The notes under the pieces are model-generated. The model was not told the origin of the DNA. It ran no database searches and saw nothing but the letters and a program-made list of their open reading frames with translations. Below are positions 56,017-64,000 of a stretch of DNA of 64,000 bases, piece by piece. Source of the stretch: an uncultured Ligilactobacillus sp. GTDB taxonomy: Bacteria; Bacillota; Bacilli; Lactobacillales; Lactobacillaceae. Where the stretch lies: positions 212,579 to 276,578 of the forward strand of contig CALVCU010000015.1 in the NCBI GenBank assembly GCA_944326135.1, read 5' to 3'. Position numbers and translations under genes: made by a program. Numbering within the stretch: the stretch's first letter is position 1; the number at the start of each line of letters is the position of its first letter.

Positions 56017-57363
56017 ATGAAAATCGATAATTTTAATAACCATTTTCGAAAGTTTAATTTGGAACAAAAAAAAGTACTTGTAGCTGTATCAACCGGAGTA
56101 GATTCTATGAGTTTATTAAAACTATTAATGGATTTACCTGTAAAAAGCCGTCCCCAAATTGAAGTTGCATATGTTGATCACAAATTACGAAAGCAAAGTA
56201 TAGTTGAAACAGAATTTATTCAAAAATTTTGTAAAAAAAATAATTTGAAACTGCATCAAACTGTTTGGCAAAAGAAATTTCATCCTAAATTAGGAATTGA
56301 AGAACAGGCGCGTAATTTTCGATATTCTTTTTTTGAAAAGGTTATGGATGAGAATAATATTAAATATTTAATGACAGCACATCATGCTGATGATCAAGCA
56401 GAAACTTTTTTAATGAAACTAGTTCGTGGTGGCCAACTTCAACAACTGGTAGGAATAGAAAGTTTACGTGATTTTGCAGATAATAAGTATATTATTAGGC
56501 CTTTATTACCCTTTTCTAAATTAGAAATTTTAAATTTTGCACAAAGGAATCAAATTAAATATTTCGAAGATGAAACGAATGCAATGGATGATGCTTTGCG
56601 AAATCGTATACGTCATCAAATAATCCCATTATTAAAAAAGGAGAATCCAAAATTTTTAGAACATATCCAAGAGTATGAATCTCAAATAAAGATAGCTCTA
56701 TCCTGTCAAGAATTGGAGCAGCAAAGAATAGTAGAAAAATTGAGAGATTCTGATGGATATAATTTGGAATTGTTTTCTCAATTAAATGCTAATCAACAAG
56801 AATTAGTTATGAAACAAATTTTAAAGTTAACTGATATTCCGATAAATCAGCATCAAGTAACTGAAATTATACAATTTTTATTAAATTTGAATAAACCACA
56901 AGGAATTTATCAAATAAATCAAGAAAAACAATTGCGAAAAGAATATCAAACTTTTAAAATTGAATGTAAGAATAAAAAAACTATTAAAAAAGAATTAGCA
57001 ATTTTGTTATCACTAAACCAATGGATTAAATATGAAGATTTTAAAATTGGAATTTTTTCTAAGGATAAAGTAGTAATTGAAAAAACAGATAAAACCATTG
57101 GTCTATCTAATTGTCCGTCTAAATTAGTTTTACGATTTCGAAAACCAAAAGACTATTTTGAAATCAATGGCATGCATAAAAAGTTAAGACGCTATTTTAT
57201 CGATAATAAGATACCTTCAGAAGATCGTCAGACAATGCCTTTGATTGCAGATGGGAATTTGATATATGCTGCTTTAAATCCACAGCAGTTGTATTTGTCA
57301 CATTTTAGCGAAAATGCTACAATTCGATACATAATAGTAATAAAGAAGTACAGAAAGAGGTAA
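56017..57363 (+). CDS. tilS: tRNA-Ile lysidine synthetase
   Basis: A 448-residue enzyme that converts cytidine-34 of the minor tRNA-Ile to lysidine, so it reads AUA. The ATP-pyrophosphatase loop is [15 protein letters not shown] (25-30 STGVDS, where SGGxDS is usual). [21 protein letters not shown] and the C-terminal substrate domains are present. Length fits. AUA codons are used in this AT-rich genome, so it is probably essential. It is 4 bases upstream of hpt, the conserved tilS-hpt-ftsH order. Confidence 0.92.
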   Translation: MKIDNFNNHFRKFNLEQKKVLVAVSTGVDSMSLLKLLMDLPVKSRPQIEVAYVDHKLRKQSIVETEFIQKFCKKNNLKLHQTVWQKKFHPKLGIEEQARNFRYSFFEKVMDENNIKYLMTAHHADDQAETFLMKLVRGGQLQQLVGIESLRDFADNKYIIRPLLPFSKLEILNFAQRNQIKYFEDETNAMDDALRNRIRHQIIPLLKKENPKFLEHIQEYESQIKIALSCQELEQQRIVEKLRDSDGYNLELFSQLNANQQELVMKQILKLTDIPINQHQVTEIIQFLLNLNKPQGIYQINQEKQLRKEYQTFKIECKNKKTIKKELAILLSLNQWIKYEDFKIGIFSKDKVVIEKTDKTIGLSNCPSKLVLRFRKPKDYFEINGMHKKLRRYFIDNKIPSEDRQTMPLIADGNLIYAALNPQQLYLSHFSENATIRYIIVIKKYRKR

Positions 57364-57367
57364 AAAC

Positions 57368-57925
57368 ATGAACAACGATATTTTGAAAGTTCTTTATAGT
57401 AGAGAACAAATTCAAGATGTTACTAAAAAATTAGGTAAACAAATTACTAAAGATTTTGCTGGTAAAGATCCACTTGTAGTATGCATTTTAAAAGGTGCAG
57501 CTGTGTTTTATTCAGATATTGTACGTGAGATTGATACATATTGTGAATTGGATTTTATGGATGTTTCAAGTTATGGAAATGAAACAGTTTCATCTGGAAA
57601 TGTAAAAATTATTAAAGATTTGGATACATCAGTTGAAGGAAGAAACGTACTTATTATCGAAGATATCATTGATACAGGTCGAACACTTCAATGTTTGGTT
57701 GATTTATTTCAAAGTCGCAATGCTGCCTCTGTTAAAATCTGTACTTTATTAGATAAACCAGATCGTCGTGTTGAAGGTATTGAAACAGATTATTATGGAT
57801 TTAAAGTTCCTAATGAATTTGTAGTAGGTTATGGTTTAGATTATTCAGGTCATTATCGTAATTTACCATATGTTGGTGTTTTAAAACCTGAAGTTTATGC
57901 TAAGAATGAAAATGGTCAAAATTAG
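57368..57925 (+). CDS. hpt: Hypoxanthine phosphoribosyltransferase
   Basis: A 185-residue purine salvage enzyme making IMP and GMP from hypoxanthine and guanine with PRPP. The PRPP loop is [17 protein letters not shown] (about 97-113), and [13 protein letters not shown] and [23 protein letters not shown] are typical. It follows tilS by 4 bases. In Gram-positives Hpt also forms a complex with TilS and ftsH control, so the grouping is meaningful. It works with the purine permease at 39 kb. Confidence 0.94.
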   Translation: MNNDILKVLYSREQIQDVTKKLGKQITKDFAGKDPLVVCILKGAAVFYSDIVREIDTYCELDFMDVSSYGNETVSSGNVKIIKDLDTSVEGRNVLIIEDIIDTGRTLQCLVDLFQSRNAASVKICTLLDKPDRRVEGIETDYYGFKVPNEFVVGYGLDYSGHYRNLPYVGVLKPEVYAKNENGQN

Positions 57926-57990
57926 TCAAGTATGATATGATTAATCTTGATAACATTTTAGTTATTTATTGGTGCCTAAGGAGGAAATAA

Positions 57991-60108
57991 ATGAATAATA
58001 ACAACAAAAAGAATGGATTATTCAGAAATAGTCTTTTCTATATTGTGATTTTCCTTGGAATTATGGGAGCTGTCTATTACTTCACTGGAGGCAATAGCAA
58101 TTCTCAAACTCAACAAATTCAGTCCAGTACATTTATGTCTGAGATGAAGAAGGATAATGTGCGTAAGTTTACGTTAGAGCCTTCAGGGAGTGTTTATAAG
58201 GTAACTGGTGAATATCGTAAACCAGTTACAGTTAAAAATAAAAAGAATACTTTAACAGGCGCAACGGAAAGTACTAAAGTTAAGAGCTTTACAACAAATA
58301 TTGTGACTAATGGTGATACTGTAAACCAAGTCATGGATTATGCACAAAAGAATCATGTTACAAATAATGCAAAAGAAGAACAATCAAGTAATATTTGGAT
58401 GCAACTTCTTTTAACATTACTTCCAGTAGTCTTCATGATTTTCTTCTTCTATCTAATGATGGGAAATGCTGGTGGCCAAGGCGGAAGCGGACGTATGATG
58501 AATTTTGGCAAGTCAAAGGCTAAGCCAATTAATAAGAGTCAAAATAAGGTTCGTTTCTCAGATGTAGCCGGTGCAGAAGAGGAAAAACAAGAGTTAGTTG
58601 AAGTCGTTGAATTTTTACGTGATCCAAAGAAGTTTAGAAAATTAGGAGCACGAATTCCATCTGGAGTATTACTTGAAGGACCTCCAGGAACAGGTAAAAC
58701 TTTATTAGCTAAAGCCGTGGCTGGTGAAGCTGGCGTGCCATTCTTCTCAATTTCAGGTTCAGATTTCGTTGAAATGTTTGTTGGTGTTGGGGCAAGCCGT
58801 GTTCGTGATTTATTTGAAAATGCTAAGAAGAATGCCCCATCAATTATCTTCATTGATGAAATTGATGCTGTTGGTCGTCGTCGTGGAAATGGTATGGGCG
58901 GTGGTCATGATGAACGTGAACAAACATTGAACCAATTATTGGTTGAAATGGATGGGTTCGAAGGCGATGAAGGCGTAATTGTAATGGCTGCTACAAACAG
59001 ATCTGATGTTTTAGACCCAGCCTTACTTCGTCCTGGTCGTTTTGATCGTAAAATTCTTGTTGGTAGACCAGATGTTAAGGGCCGTGAAGCTATCTTAAAG
59101 GTCCATGCAAAAGGAAAACCATTGGCCAAAGGTGTTGACTTGAAGATGGTTGCTAAGCAAACACCAGGATTTGTTGGTGCTGATTTAGCTAACTTGTTAA
59201 ATGAAGCTGCATTATTAGCTGCAAGAAGAAATAAAAATGAAATTGATGCTTCTGATGTTGATGAAGCAGAGGATCGTGTAATTGCTGGTCCAGCAAAACG
59301 TGATCGAGTTGTAAGTGAAAAAGAACGACGGACAGTTGCATTCCACGAAGCTGGTCATACAATTGTTGGTTTAGTTTTAAATGACGCACGTGTTGTGCAT
59401 AAGGTAACAATTGTACCACGTGGTCGTGCAGGTGGTTATGCAATAATGCTTCCTAGAGAAGACCAAATGTTAAACTCAAAGAAAGATTTGACAGAACAAA
59501 TTGCAGGTTTAATGGGTGGTCGTGCTGCGGAAGAAATTATTTTCAATCAACAGTCATCTGGTGCTGCGAACGATTTCCAACAAGCAACACAATTAGCACG
59601 TGCTATGGTTACTGAATACGGAATGAGTGAAAAATTAGGTCCTGTTCAGTACGAAGGACAAGCAAATATGCAACCAGGAGAATTTGATGGACAACATAGT
59701 TACTCTGGAAAAGTTGCTAACTTAATTGACGAAGAAGTAATGCGTTTGTCAAATGAAGGAATGGAAACTGCTAAGAGAATTATTCAAGAACACCGCGAAC
59801 AACATAAAATTATTGCAGAAGCATTATTAAAATATGAAACTCTTGATGAAAAGCAAATCTTAAGTTTATATAAGACAGGTAAAATGCCAGTTGAAAATGA
59901 ATTTCCTAGTGAAAAATCGGGATCATTTGAAGAAGCTAAAAAAGCCTTAGAACGAAAAGATGCACAACGTCAAAAGATTGATGAACAAGAGGTTGCTGAA
60001 GAGAAAAAAGCTGATAAACGTGATGATCAGGCTTTACCAACTCAAACTTTCTATCCAAGCAATCAAAACGACGTAGAAAAACATCAAGAAAAAGATAATA
60101 AGGATTAA
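57991..60108 (+). CDS. ftsH: ATP-dependent membrane protease FtsH
   Basis: A 705-residue membrane-anchored AAA+ protease. Helix 1 (about 13-31), an extracellular domain, helix 2 (about 135-157), the AAA motor with [32 protein letters not shown] and the second-region SRH, and the zinc site HEAGH (about 455-459) are visible. The C terminus is long, charged and disordered. AAGGAGG precedes the ATG. It degrades misfolded membrane and regulatory proteins. Encoded between hpt and hslO as in Bacillus. Confidence 0.95.
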   Translation: MNNNNKKNGLFRNSLFYIVIFLGIMGAVYYFTGGNSNSQTQQIQSSTFMSEMKKDNVRKFTLEPSGSVYKVTGEYRKPVTVKNKKNTLTGATESTKVKSFTTNIVTNGDTVNQVMDYAQKNHVTNNAKEEQSSNIWMQLLLTLLPVVFMIFFFYLMMGNAGGQGGSGRMMNFGKSKAKPINKSQNKVRFSDVAGAEEEKQELVEVVEFLRDPKKFRKLGARIPSGVLLEGPPGTGKTLLAKAVAGEAGVPFFSISGSDFVEMFVGVGASRVRDLFENAKKNAPSIIFIDEIDAVGRRRGNGMGGGHDEREQTLNQLLVEMDGFEGDEGVIVMAATNRSDVLDPALLRPGRFDRKILVGRPDVKGREAILKVHAKGKPLAKGVDLKMVAKQTPGFVGADLANLLNEAALLAARRNKNEIDASDVDEAEDRVIAGPAKRDRVVSEKERRTVAFHEAGHTIVGLVLNDARVVHKVTIVPRGRAGGYAIMLPREDQMLNSKKDLTEQIAGLMGGRAAEEIIFNQQSSGAANDFQQATQLARAMVTEYGMSEKLGPVQYEGQANMQPGEFDGQHSYSGKVANLIDEEVMRLSNEGMETAKRIIQEHREQHKIIAEALLKYETLDEKQILSLYKTGKMPVENEFPSEKSGSFEEAKKALERKDAQRQKIDEQEVAEEKKADKRDDQALPTQTFYPSNQNDVEKHQEKDNKD

Positions 60109-60122
60109 TTAAAACTTATTAT

Positions 60123-60163
60123 AAAAAATAGAGGATGTACATTTTTGTACGCCTCTATTTTTA
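60123..60163 (+). terminator. ftsH terminator
   Basis: AATAGAGG pairs with CCTCTATT, and inside GTAC pairs with GTAC around TTTTT-type loop bases; TTTTTAT follows. Confidence 0.85.
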
Positions 60164-60247
60164 TTGATATATATTTTTTAATATTATTTTTGAAATCTGA
60201 ATTTTAATCATGATAAAATAATAGTTTGAGTAAGAAAGGAAATTAAT

Positions 60248-61123
60248 ATGAGTGATTATTTAGTTAAAAGTTTAGCATTTGATGGGCAAATTCGTGCATA
60301 TGCAGTTGATGCAACTGAAACAGTGAGAAAAGCACAAGAATTACACGATACATGGAGTGCAGCTTCAGCAGCATTAGGACGTAGTTTAATTGGAACATTA
60401 TTATTATCATCTGCTTCATTGCAAGATGATGAAAAAATGACCGTAAAGATTAATGGAAATGGACCAGTTGGTGGTATTGTTATTGACGGAAATGCAAAGG
60501 GTACAGTTAAAGGATATGTGCAACATCCTCATGTGCATTTACCATTAAATGATAAGAATAAAATTGATGTAAAAGGTGCAGTAGGAACAAATGGTTTTTT
60601 AGCGGTAACTAAAGATTTAGGACTAAAAGAACCATTTACTGGTCAAGTTCCTTTAGTGTCTGGAGAATTAGGAGAAGACTTTACTTATTATTTAGCAAAG
60701 TCAGAACAAATCCCTTCATCTGTTGGATTATCAGTATTTGTGAACAATGATAATACAATTAAAACAGCAGGTGGATTTATGTTGCAAGTTATGCCAGGTG
60801 CTAAAGATGAGGTTTTGAGTAAAGTTGAACAAAAATTAAATGAAATTCCAATGGTATCTGAAATGATGCAACAGGGTATGACACCTGAAGATATGTTATA
60901 TGAAATTTTAGGTAAAGATAATGTTAAAATTTTAGATAAAATGGAAGTTAGTTATAAATGTGATTGTTCACGCGACCGTTTTTACAATATTATAAAAACA
61001 TTACCTAATGATCAAATAAAAGAAATGATTGATGAGGATCATGGTGCAGAAGTCATTTGTCATTTTTGCGGTAAGAAGTATAAATTTACTGAAGATGAAT
61101 TAAAGAAATGTATAAAAAAATAG
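60248..61123 (+). CDS. hslO: Redox-regulated chaperone Hsp33
   Basis: A 291-residue holdase activated by oxidation and unfolding. The N-terminal domain is complete (GRSLIGTLLLSSASL, VKINGNGPVGGIVIDGNAKG). The C-terminal zinc switch has all four cysteines: CDC (about 237-239) and CHFC (about 270-273). Oxidation of these releases zinc and exposes the chaperone surface. AAGAAAGGAA precedes the ATG. It is followed by dus after 13 bases. Confidence 0.94.
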   Translation: MSDYLVKSLAFDGQIRAYAVDATETVRKAQELHDTWSAASAALGRSLIGTLLLSSASLQDDEKMTVKINGNGPVGGIVIDGNAKGTVKGYVQHPHVHLPLNDKNKIDVKGAVGTNGFLAVTKDLGLKEPFTGQVPLVSGELGEDFTYYLAKSEQIPSSVGLSVFVNNDNTIKTAGGFMLQVMPGAKDEVLSKVEQKLNEIPMVSEMMQQGMTPEDMLYEILGKDNVKILDKMEVSYKCDCSRDRFYNIIKTLPNDQIKEMIDEDHGAEVICHFCGKKYKFTEDELKKCIKK

Positions 61124-61136
61124 AAAGGAAAAAATT

Positions 61137-62138
61137 ATGGAGTGGAAAATTGGTGATATAACAATTCCAAATCAAGTCGTGGTAGCTCCCATGGCTGGAG
61201 TTACTAACGTTGCATTTAGATTAATTTGTAAAGAATTTGGAGCAGGACTAGTTGTGTGTGAAATGATTTCAGATAAAGGAATTCATTTTAGAAATAAAAA
61301 AACATTAGGAATGTTATTTGTAGATGAAACTGAACATCCTGTTAGTGTACAGATTTTTGGCGGTTCAAAGGATTCCTTAGTTGAAGCAGCACAGTTTGTT
61401 GCTGAAAATACAAATACTGATATTATTGACATAAATATGGGTTGTCCTGTACCTAAGGTTACAAAAACTGATGCTGGTGCACATTGGTTACTAGATCCTG
61501 ATAAAATTTATGAGATGGTAAGTGCGGTGACTAAAGTTGTAAAGAAACCAGTAACAGTTAAAATGCGTACAGGTTGGGATGATGATCACATTTTAGCAGT
61601 TGAAAATGCTTTGGCAGCTGAAGAAGGTGGAGCAGCTATGCTTGCTATGCATGGTAGAACACGTAAACAACTTTATTCTGGCCATGCAGATTGGGGAATT
61701 TTAAAAGAAGTAAAGGATAATTTGAAGAAAATTCCTTTTGTTGGAAATGGTGATGTGACAACTCCACAAGAAGCTAAGAAAATGCTAGATGAAGTAGGTG
61801 CAGATGCTGTAATGATAGGTCGTGCAGCATTGGGTAATCCTTGGATTGTTAAACAAACAACTCATTATTTAGAGACTGGTGAAATTTTGTCTGAACCAAC
61901 ACCTGATGAAAAAATTGAAGTTGCTAAAGAACATTTACATCGATTAGTTAAAGTTAAGGGTGAAAAAATTGGTCCAAGAGAATTTCGCTCTCAAGCTGCA
62001 TATTATATTAAGGGAATTCCACGTGCAGCTCGTACAAAAGCAGCTTTAAATTCTGCTGATACTGAAGAAGAAATGATAGAAATTTTTGATCAGTTCTTAG
62101 CTGATACGAAAGAACGTATGAATGTAAAAAGAAAATAG
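61137..62138 (+). CDS. dusB: tRNA-dihydrouridine synthase, DusB-like
   Basis: A 333-residue flavin enzyme that reduces uridines of tRNA. The FMN-barrel start PMAGVTNVAFRLICKEFGAGLVVCEMISDKG and the signature INMGCPVPKVTKTDAGAHWL, with the catalytic Cys, are followed by MRTGWDDDHI, GRTRKQLYSGHADW and GNGDVTTPQEAKKML. In Bacillus it also sits before lysS. GAAAGGAAAA precedes the ATG. The specific tRNA position modified cannot be read from sequence. Confidence 0.92.
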   Translation: MEWKIGDITIPNQVVVAPMAGVTNVAFRLICKEFGAGLVVCEMISDKGIHFRNKKTLGMLFVDETEHPVSVQIFGGSKDSLVEAAQFVAENTNTDIIDINMGCPVPKVTKTDAGAHWLLDPDKIYEMVSAVTKVVKKPVTVKMRTGWDDDHILAVENALAAEEGGAAMLAMHGRTRKQLYSGHADWGILKEVKDNLKKIPFVGNGDVTTPQEAKKMLDEVGADAVMIGRAALGNPWIVKQTTHYLETGEILSEPTPDEKIEVAKEHLHRLVKVKGEKIGPREFRSQAAYYIKGIPRAARTKAALNSADTEEEMIEIFDQFLADTKERMNVKRK

Positions 62139-62152
62139 TTAAATAATTATGA

Positions 62153-63685
<1,533 letters not shown>

Positions 63686-63690
63686 CATTT

Positions 63691-63720
63691 AAAGAGATTA
63701 CAATTGTAATCTCTTTTTTT
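63691..63720 (+). terminator. lysS terminator
   Basis: AAAGAGATTAC pairs with GTAATCTCTTT around AATT, followed by a run of T. It insulates the rRNA promoters from lysS. Confidence 0.93.
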
Positions 63721-63731
63721 TATAAAAATGC

Positions 63732-63841
63732 TTGACAGTAGTTCATTTAAAATGATAGACTATAAAAGTTGTCAGATGAAAAGGTAATTGATTTTTTTAA
63801 TAAAAAAAGATGTTGACAATTATTGATTCGTCTGATAACAT
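63732..63841 (+). promoter_or_regulatory. Tandem rRNA operon promoters P1 and P2
   Basis: P1: TTGACA (63732-63737) with TAGACT 18 bases on (63756-63761). P2: TTGACA (63813-63818), a 17-base spacer and TAACAT (63836-63841). Tandem promoters with perfect -35 boxes, about 80 bases apart, are the usual arrangement before Bacillota rRNA operons. The P1-downstream GTTGTCAGATGA is close to the reverse complement of TCGTCTGATAAC at P2. Confidence 0.85.
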
Positions 63842-64000
63842 AGTAAATGTTCCGTTGATAAGGAATTTATAAAATAGATCTTTGAAAACTGAATATGTTT
63901 CGATGAACAAATGTGCAGGGCAATTCATGAAAATGAATGCAAAAACATTTGCGAAGTCAATTCGCTAGTAAAATTTATGAGTCACAAAACTTTTAAAATG
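63842..64000 (+). other. rRNA operon leader, 16S begins beyond the window
   Basis: The leader contains a boxA-like TAGATCTTTGA (63875-63885), part of the ATCTTTGAAAACTGA block typical of pre-16S leaders and spacers. It also has the hairpins ATTCAT-GAAA-ATGAAT (63923-63938) and GCGAA-GTCAA-TTCGC (63951-63965). The conserved 16S 5' end is not reached by position 64000. Confidence 0.85.

Noticed and set aside
63880..64000. Start of 16S rRNA
   Set aside because: Only the leader with boxA and small hairpins is present; the conserved 16S 5' sequence is not reached.

Overview
The window is a gene-dense, low-GC stretch of a Bacillota chromosome. It most likely comes from the family Lactobacillaceae; a Ligilactobacillus- or Liquorilactobacillus-like species is plausible, but I cannot fix the genus from sequence alone. 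The pointers are the RNA polymerase delta subunit, DivIC, RqcP, PurR and TreR of Bacillus type, a class II HMG-CoA reductase (mevalonate route), a zinc-free type B L31, an IpaB/EvcA-annotated protein and strong AGGAGG-type ribosome binding sites. I see no insertion sequence, prophage, CRISPR array or tRNA gene. Every gene I list reads as an intact frame.

Layout. 1-4.4 kb: a DHH nanoRNase and a short peptide deformylase on the minus strand, then two divergent PlsC-like acyltransferases flanking a GT8 glycosyltransferase. 4.4-8.9 kb: a trehalose regulon (treA and treR on minus, treP on plus) with a TreR operator inside the treP promoter. 9-12.5 kb: two tandem VIT/CCC1 membrane transporters, trpS and an orphan substrate-binding protein. 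12.5-15.5 kb: HMG-CoA reductase, translationally overlapped with an HExxH protein, then a sirtuin. 15.5-26 kb: a block in Bacillus-like order (metG, tatD, rnmV, rsmA, veg, ispE, purR, glmU, prs). 26-48.8 kb: nagB, a YibE/F pair, an HD hydrolase, DUF1934, rpoE, pyrG, a nuclease, murA, rho, rpmE2, trxA-trxB, a purine permease, lemA-htpX, murF, cshA, acpS, alr, a small gene plus mazF, and cbpA. 49-63.7 kb: a second Bacillus-like block (pth, mfd, a flippase, rqcP, divIC, an S1 protein, tilS, hpt, ftsH, hslO, dus, lysS). The last 300 bases carry tandem promoters and the leader of an rRNA operon whose 16S gene begins beyond the window.

How it works together. Most genes are housekeeping: three aminoacyl-tRNA synthetases, rRNA/tRNA maturation and modification, ribosome rescue, cell-wall precursors (GlmU, MurA, MurF, Alr, a MurJ/SpoVB-type flippase), nucleotide supply (Prs, Hpt, PyrG, PurR, purine permease), redox (TrxAB, Hsp33) and membrane proteolysis (FtsH, HtpX). 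Regulatory DNA is unusually legible. The pyrG leader has the GGGC start and C/U-rich terminator of CTP-sensing attenuation. nagB carries two NagR/dre-like operators on its promoter. The trxB terminator is built from two inverted perfect PurBox matches upstream of a purine permease. The most interesting unexplained element is a roughly 100-nt multi-branched RNA structure, followed by two terminator-like hairpins, directly upstream of lemA-htpX. It has the layout of a riboswitch, and I do not recognise its class.
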